Positions 44,368 to 53,609 of a DNA stretch of 64,000 nucleotides are shown in pieces. Within the stretch, counting starts at the first letter, position 1. Every line of letters starts with the position of its first letter. The translations under genes were made by a program, and so were the position numbers. Origin of the DNA: Diploptera punctata (Eukaryota; Arthropoda; Insecta; Blattodea; Blaberidae); assembly GCA_030220185.1 (NCBI GenBank), contig JASPKZ010003415.1:1204001-1268000 (forward strand), in the 5' to 3' direction. The notes under the pieces are model-generated. The model did no database searches, was not told the origin of the DNA, and was given only the letters and a program-made list of their open reading frames with translations.

Positions 44368-44468
44368 AAAGCGTCACTGCTATAAAGTAAAAATATTCTC
44401 TTTAATTTGCTGATAGTCAGCTACTAGGTGGCAGTGAAGACCGAGTTCTCACGACATCTAGTAATGGA

Positions 44469-44475
<7 letters not shown>
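44363..44475. repeat. Spacer of the tRNA-like array without its tRNA core
   Basis: AAGCGTCACTGCTATAAAGT, then TATTCTCTTTAATTTGC and CTACTAGGTGGCAGT match the spacer of the 305/299-bp units. No tRNA-like core is attached, and (TA)n runs lie on both sides. Confidence 0.7.
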
Positions 44476-44499
<24 letters not shown>

Positions 44500-44502
<3 letters not shown>

Positions 44503-44884
44503 ATAGTAATTCTGCCCGAGGGCGGTCTTTCACTGCGATCATAGTATTTTCATGCTATGCTTTGCAGCTTTACTAAGGAATTGTAGGTGTGGTAGCTTCC
44601 CGTTGCTTTCCACACCGGTGAAGGATGTTGATGATGCTGGCCATATGATTTCGGGGACCGTTTGGGCCTTACAGTTTTCCTGACATTTGTCTTACAGGTG
44701 AGGTTTTTATCGGGGTTTTTCCTCACCTGTAAGACAAATGTCAGGAAAACTTTAAGGCCCAAATGGTCCCCGAAATCATAAGGCCATCATCATCATTACC
44801 ACCACCCTTCACCGGTGTGGAAAGCAACGGGAAGTTACCACACCTACAATTCCCTAGTAAAGCTGCAAGCATAGCATGAAAATA
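44500..44884. mobile_element. Two SINE-A tails joined head to head (palindrome)
   Basis: Minus-strand SINE-A body and tail (44500-44703) and a plus-strand body and tail (44721-44884) meet at a 17-bp centre (44704-44720, TTTTTATCGGGGTTTTT). Both lack the tRNA-like head. The two arms match over about 150 bp. Confidence 0.92.
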
Positions 44885-45240
44885 TATATATAGGGACTTA
44901 GATCTGCTGAAAATATATATATAGGGACTTAGATCTGCTGAAATGAGATACCTTCGGAGGACTGCAGGATACACACTACTAGATCACAAAAAAAATGAAG
45001 ACATCTTAGAAGAATTACACATGGAACCTTTAGAAAACAAAATTTCTGATTATAAGTCAAGATGGATGCAACATGTTCATCGAATGGAAGATCACAGGAT
45101 ACCCAAACAAATGTTTAGATATCAACCTGCAGGAAGAATAAGACCAGGACGTCCACTCAAAAGACTTCTGGATGGTGTTTCTCTTGAGGCCGAAACAGGC
45201 CAACAAATGGCCTAAATTCGAGAATATACTATGATGATGA
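44885..45240 (+). mobile_element. LINE-B 3' fragment
   Basis: ORF 44943-45215 reads MRYLRRTAGYTLLDHKKNED, then ILEELHMEPLENKISDYKS and GRPLKRLLDGVSLEAETG. It is almost identical to the end of 59290-59985. The first 60 bases contain a duplicated 'GGGACTTAGATCTGCTGAAA' segment. It ends in (ATG)n. Confidence 0.92.
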
Positions 45241-45283
45241 TGATATATATAAGAAAGATAAATGTTTGAATTGGATTTGCCTG

Positions 45284-45344
45284 GTGGTGTAATGGATAGC
45301 ACGCTGAGGTACCAACCCAGAGGTCCGGGTTCAAATCTCGGCAT
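45284..45344 (+). tRNA. tRNA-like sequence with Gly(ACC)-like anticodon loop (pseudo-tRNA)
   Basis: GCCTGGTGGTGTAATGGATA resembles a tRNA-Gly/Glu D-arm. The anticodon stem-loop CTGAG/GTACCAA/CCCAG has one A-C mismatch and places ACC at the anticodon. The T-arm is CCGGG TTCAAAT CTCGG. The 3' acceptor is truncated to CA, then an AT-rich flank follows. It is bracketed by ATAAGAAAGATAAATG and CATTTATTTTTCTTATCAT, an inverted pair. Confidence 0.55.
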
Positions 45345-45361
45345 TTATTTTTCTTATCATG

Positions 45362-45391
45362 TCATTTATATATATATATATATATATATAT
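45362..45391. repeat. (TA)n microsatellite
   Basis: Perfect TA run directly after the tRNA-like unit. Confidence 0.9.
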
Positions 45392-45839
45392 AAAGAGTGG
45401 AAGTAATATAAATATCCAGATTTTAAATATGAATTTCTTGTGGTAAATATAATAAAATGTCTTACATATTTTGGCCTGCAAATATAGTCTTTTTTTTTTC
45501 AGAAAAATTTATTTTCGTGCAGAAATTTATTGATGTATTACTTTAGAGTATTGGTGCATGTTTCATACAAGTTCTACTTTTAGTAGTTACTCGTACTTAT
45601 TAGCAGTGTAAACTTACTAGTAAATCCTTTTTCATAACCACAAACATACACTACTAAATTTACGTACTACTTTTAGCAGTTAGCAATGTAACTTCATGTA
45701 AAGAAGTGTATGACATAGGCAATAATTATTCTCTCTGCTGGATTTAAATGTCTTTTCTATGGAACGCATTTGCACATGATTCTTAAAGATATGTCCGTTC
45801 CATTGTTGTTCTGTATAGTATTCTTTTGCTTCTTCTTCT

Positions 45840-46160
45840 TTTCTTCTTCTTATTCTTCTTCCTCTACGCGTGAAAGCTGGCAGCTTGTTGCGTGTCCTTT
45901 CACTTCAGGTCCGGGGAATGGTGACATCCTTCCATCGTAGTTGTGGTCTTCCTAAAGGCTTTTTCTGCGGAGGTGTCCAGTCATATATTTTCTTCACTAA
46001 TCTACTGTTCTCCATTCTATCTTGTGATAGCTCCAATTTAGTATTCTATCATTCATCCAAGGGTTTATAGGTTCAATTTCACATTCTTTCCTAATAAGAG
46101 AACTGCGAATTTTCTCTCTCAGCGATTTTTCTACGATTTTCATTAAAACTTTCATGTCGG
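45840..46160 (-). mobile_element. LINE C-terminal fragment, minus strand
   Basis: Minus-strand text reads ENSRLVKKIYDWTPPQKKP, then LGRPQLRWKDVTIPRT. This is the LINE tail ('GRP..RW.D'). Upstream it has KIVEKSLREKIRSSL-type sequence. An AAG-rich stretch at 45833-45860 is its probable tail. Confidence 0.75.
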
Positions 46161-46754
46161 TTGTTCCATTAATCTGTAGTTTTTTTGTTCAGTTTTTTTT
46201 TTTAGTTTTTTGAGCCCCAATATTCTTTAGCTAAGTTTAAAAAAGTCAAAATCATTTTTAAAAAATCATTAAGCAAATAAACGTATTAAAGGAAATTTTG
46301 AGAATGTTATTTTCAAGATACGTTTGTTGTATTACTTTTAAATTGCATACACTGCTAGTTATTTTTATCATAATCTCCTAACTTATGAAATAGACTGGTT
46401 ATCAGGAGTTTAAATTAATATTTTTCATATGAAAGAGCATTACAATTAACTCCTAAATAATACTCCTAAATATGAGTTCTACCTGCTAACTATAATTTTA
46501 CACGGTTATGTTTTAAAAAAGATATCAAGTCTTAGGCAGCCAAAATTACACTGGTCGACAAGGTTTTCTTCACAAGAAATCTGGTTCGTGAATCTAGTGC
46601 ATTTTTCATACTGAATTCAGATATGTACTCAGAACTTTTCCATCAGGCACAGTTTTTTTTACAGCTACTTTTTAAAATTGATTTTAGCATTCTCTTTGGC
46701 CTGTCATAGGAAACTTTACCTTATATGTAGCGATTTTATTCAAGCTGTATTTAA

Positions 46755-47008
46755 GGGCTGTCTCTTATGATCACGGTGAGCGTTTTCATCAGCAAATTTT
46801 CACAGTGGAAAAGAGGTACCAAGGCAATAGGAGTTCTAATATGCTGGCTGACTACTGTTGGGCCAAGAAGAGAGGCCCGAAAATCACTATCTACCACTTT
46901 CTAGGTAAGTCAGAATTAGTTAGAATTAAATGTATTTTATTAAAAATTATAAAAAATATAAATGAATATCACAGAAAACTCTTGCCTAATAGGAAAAAAC
47001 TGAAATGA
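46755..47008 (+). pseudogene. Fragment of the arthropod 'GERFHQ..ERRYQG' repeat protein
   Basis: One frame reads SYDHGERFHQQIFTVEKRYQ, then GNRSSNMLADYCWAKKRG, continuing into the ORF at 46805-47008. I recognise the GERFHQDI...E.RYQG.....M.ADYCW block from uncharacterised, high-copy arthropod proteins. Its function is not known to me. Only this conserved C-terminal block is visible. The upstream 250 bases (46500-46750) may hold decayed remains. Confidence 0.6.
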
Positions 47009-47523
47009 TATTTAAATTCAGGATGAAAAATACTTCTAAAATCTCATATTTTTATTCTTGTGAAAGAAAAAAAAAAGTTAATTTTTGTCGACCAGTGTTA
47101 TCAGTCTACACTATTTATAAGTAGACTAAAACAGGGACTAGTTCTGAGTTTCACACAGTACATAGGATATGTAGAATTTCTTTATCCCATTGTTGTTTTA
47201 CCATTGCAAAACGTTGCCTAAGGATAGAAAAGTATGGAAAGCTTATCCCGTGCGGCCATGAACCTATAGAGTTGGTTTAGTCTGTTTCAGCAAAGATGAA
47301 AAAAATAAATAAATTGAATATGTTTTTATCGACTCAGTCCCGATATTGGCAAGTTTTAAGGGGGTAATATGTATTTTATTGAAAGAATACTAAAGGAAAA
47401 AGATGTTTCATTCCACGTATCATATGTGAAATTTCGACCAATATTCACAATCATAACTGTAAATGTGTGGCCCAAAATGTATAAGACATTTTGATTATAT
47501 TTACCACAAAGAATAATACGTAA

Positions 47524-47859
47524 AGGCGGCCCCGTGGCGCAAGCGGTCAGATGCTTTTCTCTCACAGCTCGGGTCCTGAGATCGAGTCTCTGTCATTCCA
47601 TGTGGGTTTCGTGGTAGACGAAACGGAGATTGGGCAGATTTTTCTAAGGGGTTTCTCCCGTTTTCCCGTATCACAATTTCATTCTACCATTTCTCAATAC
47701 TCATCTCATCCATTTCGTTTAATTTCGTTCATCTGTCACCGATATAGTGCGACAGGCCGGCACCCTTGTCATTCACAGACTTTTATAAAGGGACTTTCAT
47801 CTTATCTCATCCCTCGACCCGACCCTGAGTTGGACACGAGTTGAGGATGTAGGATATAG
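47524..47859 (+). mobile_element. SINE family 6, full length
   Basis: 336 bp. tRNA-like head GGCGGCCCCGTGGCGCAAGC with box A TGGCGCAAGCGGT and a box B-like GATCGAGTCTC. The body has GTTTCGTGGTAGACGAAACG and CATCCCTCGACCCGACCCTG. The target-site duplication is GAATAATACGTAA (47511-47523) and GAATAAAACGTAA (47860-47872), with one mismatch. A second copy lies reversed at 52205-52490. Confidence 0.9.
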
Positions 47860-47975
47860 GAATAAAACGTAAGATCTGCGTACTTATAATACTTCCATCC
47901 TGTGTGTGTGTGTGTGTGTGTATGTTATAATTAAATTTTTGACATTGAGCAATGCAAGCTTGATATGACATGATA

Positions 47976-48045
47976 AGAAAAATAAATGCTGGACGGAACC
48001 CAGAGCTCCGGGTTCAAATCCCGTTCAGGCATTTATTTTTCTTAT
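47976..48045 (+). tRNA. Truncated tRNA-like core inside an inverted repeat (pseudo-tRNA)
   Basis: ATGATAAGAAAAATAAATGC (left) and GCATTTATTTTTCTTATGTC (right) are inverted copies. Between them lies only the 3' half of a tRNA-like sequence: GAACCCAGAGCTCCGGG, TTCAAAT and CCCG. The D-arm and 5' acceptor are missing. Too short to be a tRNA. Confidence 0.5.
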
Positions 48046-48049
48046 GTCA

Positions 48050-48072
48050 TATATATATATATATATATATAT
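48050..48072. repeat. (TA)n microsatellite
   Basis: TA run next to the truncated tRNA-like unit. Confidence 0.9.
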
Positions 48073-48132
48073 TATAAATATATTTTTGACATTTGGCAAT
48101 GAAGGCAAATATGATATGAAAAGAAAAATGAA

Positions 48133-48207
48133 TGCTTGAGTCGGGATTCGAACTCGAGTCTCTAAAGTCTGTACCTTTAGCGCTCTAACCAACTGAGCTA
48201 CTCAAGA
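48133..48207 (-). tRNA. tRNA-like sequence, minus strand, copy 4
   Basis: Same cloverleaf as 765-839, with T-loop TTCGAAT and D-arm GCTC/GAGC. The 5' acceptor strand is TCTTGAG. The anticodon loop GTACAGA is unchanged. Confidence 0.55.
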
Positions 48208-48431
48208 ATTCCAATACAAGCATACAATTTTCTTATACATGTAGTATTCTCAATTCACACAAGAGGTAGCTGAAATTGTTCCAACTGCCATCTCGCGGCT
48301 AACATAACAGTTAAGCAAATTTTTAAAGAGAATATTTACTTTATAGCAGTAACGCTTTTATATATAGATATTATAAATATATTTTTGACATTTGGCAATG
48401 AAGGCAAATATGATATGAAAAGAAAAATGAA

Positions 48432-48506
48432 TGCTTGAGTCGGGATTCGAACTCGAGTCTCTAAAGTCTGTACCTTTAGCGCTCTAACCAACTGAGCTAC
48501 TCAAGA
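48432..48506 (-). tRNA. tRNA-like sequence, minus strand, copy 5
   Basis: Identical core to 48133-48207, one array unit away. Confidence 0.55.
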
Positions 48507-49389
48507 ATTCCAATACAAGCATACAATTTTCTTATACATGTTAAAGTTAAACTGAATTGCACTGCGACCTGCTTGCGCGGGTGGTGTACAACTCATTCGA
48601 TCCACTATGGAGTGGATCCCGGGTTCCAAGACAATGTCCATTAGCCCCGTCTTAACATGTTTAATTTGCCTGTTATTGCATGTGCGTTGTGTTTTGGCTT
48701 TTGATCAGTTTTGCAGCAAGTGCTATAATTTTGAATGGGGAGAGTATTGATTTTTTAGATTTTATTTTTTGTGTTATTTTGTGTCCTTGAATAGTTATCT
48801 TTCTAATTTTTTTTTTTTATTTATTTTTATTTTTAAGTATTCCGTTGACCAATCAGCGTGTCTGGTTGGTCCTGCGAGGTGATCTGTATTTTCGCGATTT
48901 TTTATTTTTTTTTTTAATGTTATGTAATTTAGATGTGTTAGTATTAATGATTTTTGAATATAATATATGAATAATTTATTTTATATAATATGATTTTGAC
49001 TTTGTGATTGACGATAATTTCTGGTAATTGTTGATATTTGAATTTGGTCGGCCATGACTGTTCGGCTATTGGTGTTCCCAGCTGGTCACCCATACTGGTA
49101 CTTGCTATGTTCAGGCAGTTGTCGCCTGCTTGGAATACTTTGGCGGGCGGAGGGCCCGCTGCGAGAGGTCCCATGTTCCCGGTGAACATTGATGGACTTG
49201 TGATATTTTTTGAGGTTGTTTTTTTTTTTGAACTTTGTATTTTTTTGTCATATGTGTTATGGTCGATCCTTTGAAGTTCGCTTTTCGAAGAGGCACGAAG
49301 GCAGCAGTCGAAGAAGGTGAGAAGGCAATGGCTTCAGTCCCAAATTAAAACGAAATCTTTCCCAACATCCACTTTCCCGGTCAGTTAAG

Positions 49390-49720
49390 AAATTTATGAA
49401 TTTACTGATGGAGCAAAGGGGACTACTCCGGTATTCACCTTAACGCCAAGGAAACCATCAGAAACCTTGACAGAGTAGTTGTAGAATATGTAATTTAGAA
49501 TCTTTTTATTAATTTGTCCAGAATAGGTTATTTAATTTGTATTTTTTTGGAGATAAATTTTGTTAAGTTGCCCTTAATTTTGAATTTTGAATATTGATAT
49601 GGGAATTATAATAATTTTTGAGAATTTACTGGTGGGTACTAGGGGCCTACTCCGATATTTATCTTGGCGTCAAGGAAACCACCGAAACCTTGACAGAGTA
49701 GGTTTGAATTTATTTTATGT
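49390..49720. repeat. Diverged direct repeat in the gag-only element's 3' region
   Basis: GAATTTACTG.TGG, ACTCCG.TATT.A.CTT, CAAGGAAACCA and CCTTGACAGAGTAG occur in this order at 49396-49480 and again at 49621-49710. Confidence 0.75.
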
Positions 49721-49867
49721 GATCCGAAATGTGGCCAAAATCGGTCCGGGCCATCCGGCTCTTTAGGTGACTGGCCGGCAACAACCTTTTTGTCTCATTT
49801 TAGGTCGGTTCTTTAGGCGTATAGCCGACCGAAATCGCCTAAATGAGAGTTAGCGTCATCTCAGACG

Positions 49868-51102
49868 TTATTTGCTCCTGAACCATTCTTTTGTGCTCTC
49901 ACTATTGTCTTCTATACTATTTTGTCGAGAGCGAATGGGAGGAGGATAATATTTTTCCCTTGGTTGGATCCATTCTTTTTTGCTCGCACAAGGGTCTTCT
50001 ATACTATTTTGTCGAGAGCGATTGGGAGGAGGATAATATTTTTCCCTTGGTTTAGATTGTCGTATTGGAGGACGTTTGAATTCCTCTTCTTGACTATGTC
50101 TCTCGGAAGGACGGATGGTGTCCTTTTGTTGACTCTTTTGTTCTGACAAGCTTAGATCCCATCCATCGTATTGGCCATTGTTGTCCCAGCGCAATGTTAG
50201 GGTTAGATTTGTGCTACCTGATCTTTTTTTGCTATAAAGCCGGTCCACTATTTTTCCGAACGTATGCATTAAGTTCGTATTTGTGTCATCTGCATATGTT
50301 GGACAGTTGTCCCAGCATAGGCATGTTGGTTTGGTGCTTATCATTTTGTCCTCCATTATTGGATTCAATGATGTTTGGCACTCTTTGTCTGCTCGCTGTG
50401 GAGGCAATATTACAATCTCTGGAGCAGTCTGAGTGCTCACAGAGACGTTTTGTGGTCCTTGATTGATTTCAACTTGGCCTTGGTCCTCAGTTTGTGAGGC
50501 CTTTGAATTCTTTTTAGTCTTTTTGGGGTGCACTGGCGCTGGAGCTGCTGGCTCTACAGGGGCAGTGCGTTTCTTCCCGGCAGCAGGAGCGAGCTCAACT
50601 GGAACTGCCGGAGAAGGGACATGAGATTTATTTTTGGATTTTTTATTATCCTGGGCGGGAGGAGACTGAGCAGCGCGCGTTTCCTTGCTTTTTTGCATTC
50701 GTCTATATTCGACTACTTTGACTTTGTGAAAGCAAAGAGTGGATATATTAAATGCTTCGCGGACTGTGGACTCATCTACTAGGACTGCCGTGAACATTGG
50801 CAGCGGTCCTTTGGTCCTCGCAGAAATCATATTTGATACTTTGAGGACCCGGTGTCCGAGACTTTCCAATCCTCCTGTATATATGATGAGTCCATTTGTG
50901 GGTCAAGCCCTTTTATAACGATTCTCCGTGTTTTGAGTCGTTTTCTTGGACCGTCTACGAACGGTATGTTACGTTCTTGTAGCAGCCTTTTATATTTATC
51001 GAGGTCTACCGTTGATGATAGCCTCACCCTTATGTCGAGTCTGGATAGATCACAAATTAATGTGCCAGGCTCGCTTTGGAACTCCTTGTTCAAGGCTGCC
51101 AA
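49868..51102 (-). pseudogene. LINE ORF1 (gag-like, PRE_C2HC-type), one frameshift
   Basis: Part 1 (51102-50827) starts MAALNKEFQSEPGTLICDL and holds RRIVIKGLDPQMDSSYIQE. Part 2 (50869-49868, 333 codons) continues ESLGHRVLKVSNMI, KGPLPMFTAVLVDE and FNISTLCFHKVKVVEYRRM. The order 'KGL..., LG..V..V..M, GPLP.F.V.L, I..L....VKVE.YR' is the PRE_C2HC region of Jockey-type ORF1 proteins. The zinc knuckles that normally follow are absent. In their place is a P/K/S-rich stretch and, at the C-terminus, two copies of a KYYPPP.RSRQNSIED repeat. The frames overlap at 50827-50869, so one indel breaks the gene. Confidence 0.75.
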
Positions 51103-51123
51103 TTGAGTCGAGTAAACCCGGCA

Positions 51124-51600
51124 TTATACATGTAGTATTCTCAATTCACACACGAGGTAGCTGAAATTGTTCCAACTGCCATCTCGCGGCTAACGTAACA
51201 GTTAAGCAAATGTTTAAAGAGAATATTTACTTTATAGCAGTAACGCTTTTATATATAGATATTATAAATATATTTTTGACATTTGGCAATGAAGGCAAAT
51301 ATGATATGAAAAGAAAAATGAATGCTTGAGTCGGGATTCGAACTCGAGTCTCTAAAGTCTGTACCTTTAGCGCTCTAACCAACTGAGCTACTCAAGAATT
51401 CCAATACAAGCATACAATTTTCTTATACATGTAGTATTCTCAATTCACACAAGAGGTAGCTGAAATTGTTCCAACTGCCATCTCGCGGCTAACGTAACAG
51501 TTAAGCAAATTTTTAAAGAGAATATTTACATTATAGCAGTAACGCTTTTATATATAGATATTATAAATATATTTTGACATTTGGCAATGAAGGCAAATAT
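51124..51600 (-). repeat. tRNA-like array continues, minus strand
   Basis: Resumes at TTATACATG after the gag-only element and carries one tRNA-like core and spacer. It forms the left arm of a palindrome with 51635-52020. Confidence 0.88.
51323..51397 (-). tRNA. tRNA-like sequence, minus strand, copy 6
   Basis: Same core as copies 4 and 5. Confidence 0.55.
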
Positions 51601-51601
51601 G

Positions 51602-51634
<33 letters not shown>
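51602..51634. repeat. Poly(A) run of 33 bases at a palindrome centre
   Basis: Uninterrupted A-run between oppositely oriented tRNA-like arrays. Could be a retrotransposed poly(A) tail or an assembly join. Confidence 0.9.
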
Positions 51635-51638
<4 letters not shown>

Positions 51639-51747
51639 GCTTAACTGTTACGTTAGCCGCGAGATGGCAGTTGGAACAATTTCAGCTACCTCTTGTGTGA
51701 ATTGAGAATACTACATGTATAAGAAAATTGTATGCTTGTATTGGAAT

Positions 51748-51822
51748 TCTTGAGTAGCTCAGTTGGTTAGAGCGCTAAAGGTACAGACTTTAGAGACTCG
51801 AGTTCGAATCCCGACTCAAGCA
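51748..51822 (+). tRNA. tRNA-like sequence, plus strand, copy 7
   Basis: TCTTGAG acceptor strand, box A TAGCTCAGTTGG, box B GAGTTCGAATCCC, anticodon loop GTACAGA. Confidence 0.55.
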
Positions 51823-52046
51823 TTCATTTTTCTTTTCATATCATATTTGCCTTCATTGCCAAATGTCAAAAATATATTTATAATATCTATATATAAAAGC
51901 GTTACTGCTATAAAGTAAATATTCTCTTTAAAAATTTGCTTAACTGTTACGTTAGCCGCGAGATGGCAGTTGGAACAATTTCAGCTACCTCTTGTGTGAA
52001 TTGAGAATACTACATGTATAAGAAAATTGTATGCTTGTATTGGAAT

Positions 52047-52121
52047 TCTTGAGTAGCTCAGTTGGTTAGAGCGCTAAAGGTACAGACTTTAGAGACTCGA
52101 GTTCGAATCCCGACTCAAGCA
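52047..52121 (+). tRNA. tRNA-like sequence, plus strand, copy 8
   Basis: Identical core to copy 7. Confidence 0.55.
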
Positions 52122-52204
52122 TTCATTTTTCTTTTCATATCATATATATATATAAGTTATATATAAAGAGAAATTACGAAATTAAGAGCAAGTATACTAT
52201 ACAT

Positions 52205-52490
52205 AAGAATAAATACCCTCAACTCGTGTCCAATTCAGAGTCGGGTCGAGGGATGAGATGAGATGAAACCTTGCATTTCAGATATCTGTGAAAGACAAGA
52301 GTGCACTGACGCACTGTCACAGGGACGGATGAACGAAATGGAACAAAACGGACGAGATAAGAATGGAGAAAAATGGTGGAATGAAATTTGTTGCAGGAGA
52401 AATCGGGAGAAGCCCCGAGAAAACATGCCCATACTCCATTTCGTCCATCACGAAACTCACACGGAGTGACCAAGACTTGATTTCGAGAGT
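52205..52490 (-). mobile_element. SINE family 6, minus strand, head lost
   Basis: Reverse of the 47524-47859 body, with CTCAACTCGTGTCCAATTCA and GGGTCGAGGGATGAGATGAG, then GCATTTCAGATATCTGTG-type text and CGAAACTCACACGGAGTGAC. The tRNA-like head is missing or decayed. No clear target-site duplication. Confidence 0.75.
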
Positions 52491-52654
52491 GAGCGATGAG
52501 AGATGCTTGAAGTAGAAAATTCCAATACTCTTGCCGATTGGAGTCCTGTTTTAACCAGGTTTACCACTAAGGTCCTTTTTGTAATATCGTGTTGAAATAA
52601 ATGGTATAAAACTAACATATTTTATAAATAATTTATTGAATTATAACTTATTAT

Positions 52655-52830
52655 CTATGCAGAAATGACCGTTCTAAGAAGGACCAAAGGATGCACAAAT
52701 TTGGACCACATAAGAAATGAAGAAATAAGAAGAGAATTAGAAAAGAATTCCATAAATGATAGAATTCAACAACATCAGAACAGGCCTAAACCTTGAAGTG
52801 AAGATGATGATAAATTATTATCATTAAATA
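52655..52830 (+). mobile_element. RTE-like LINE 3' fragment
   Basis: AEMTVLRRTKGCTNLDHIRN, then EEIRRELEKNSINDRI and, shortly after, a GAAGATGATGAT tail. It matches copy 1 near its C-terminus, with an internal deletion that removes the GRP..RW block. Confidence 0.8.
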
Positions 52831-53139
52831 AGATTATCAAATAAAAATCAGATATAATTGCTTCTCCATGAAATGGTAGTTTAATTTTTTTTTTTTTTTT
52901 TTTTAGTTTACGGAGCAGTGTTCAGAATCACAATATAAACCTATTTTTATAGTTACTCGTACAATACAGCTGGATGGTTCAATACGAATAGAAATTACGT
53001 GCCATTTCAGTGAAAATGGTTTAGGAACCAATGGCATGCCAGTAGGCATTAATTCAGGTTCTATATCTACCATAACACTGACCAATATTCTGTTACTTGC
53101 TTAGTTTTTTTTTTCTCCAATGAGTCCAGATCTCAAGAC

Positions 53140-53250
53140 ATTCCTCTACATTCACTCCTAGTATTGGCAGAATTGTAACCAACTTCTGAGGTTGGGGCTC
53201 CTGGAAGGTGGTGTTATTTACCCCGATTATATGATAGGCGATCAAAAATT
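53140..53250 (-). mobile_element. SINE tail-2 fragment
   Basis: GTATTGGCAGAATTGTAACC, ACTTCTGAGGTTGGGGCTCC and GATTATATGATAGGCGATC match the tail-2 family. No SINE-A head is attached. Confidence 0.65.
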
Positions 53251-53259
53251 CAACTGAGC

Positions 53260-53455
53260 GACAGGCCTAGAAGGCCCTTGGCCACCAGCCAGCTGCTGGT
53301 CTCATATCCACATGTGTTAATCACAGAGCTAGATAATCTTATAGTCAATGTAGGGGTCTGCATATCGGGTCCCCCAGCCATTATAGCTGGTTTTCTCAAC
53401 CTAAAGCCGCTAATCATTATAGCTACCCAATTTCATCACGATACACATAAGAACG
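53260..53455 (-). mobile_element. SINE family 4 fragment
   Basis: CCAGCCAGCTGCTGGTCTCA, ATGTGTTAATCACAGAGCTAG and CCCAGCCATTATAGCTGG match the 3' half of 22559-22903. The head is missing. Confidence 0.7.
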
Positions 53456-53609
53456 AATTCCTATTTTACGACGGCAAAAATATAAAGCAATTATTTTTTT
53501 AATTATTTTCACTCAGAAATGTAGCATAAAGATATTACAAGTTGTTGTATCGTTCATTTCATTCCCGTTCACCCATCCATGCGCAGTCAACTCTTGGAAT
53601 TAAAAAAAA

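Larger units (their letters stand above)
48103..48540 (-). repeat. Array of 299-bp tRNA-like units, minus strand
   Basis: Two tRNA-like cores (48133-48207 and 48432-48506) lie 299 bases apart with the standard spacer. The array breaks off at TTATACATG (48532-48540), where a non-LTR element inserted, and resumes in phase at 51124. Confidence 0.88.
48541..51123 (-). mobile_element. Gag-only non-LTR element
   Basis: 2.58 kb inserted into the tRNA-like array, with a 9-bp perfect target-site duplication TTATACATG (48532-48540 and 51124-51132). On the minus strand a gag-like ORF occupies 51102-49868. The remaining 1.3 kb (49867-48541) shows no endonuclease or reverse-transcriptase motif in any frame. 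Its 3' part contains two diverged copies of a segment with CAAGGAAACCA(T/C)C and CCTTGACAGAGTAG (49390-49500 and 49620-49720). T-rich runs on the plus strand near 48810 and 48905 are internal. Confidence 0.75.
51635..52150 (+). repeat. Array of 299-bp tRNA-like units, plus strand
   Basis: Two tRNA-like cores 299 bases apart, in the opposite direction to the neighbouring minus-strand array. Ends in (AT)n at about 52140-52155. Confidence 0.88.

Noticed and set aside
47551..47844. 97-codon plus-strand ORF (and reversed 52219-52473)
   Set aside because: Translations of SINE family 6, repeated at each copy. No protein signature.
49060..49150. 5S rRNA-like segment (GGTCACCCATACTGGTACTTG)
   Set aside because: The phrase resembles the 5S internal control region read backwards, but the match is short and breaks up on both sides. 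It lies inside the gag-only element's 3' region.
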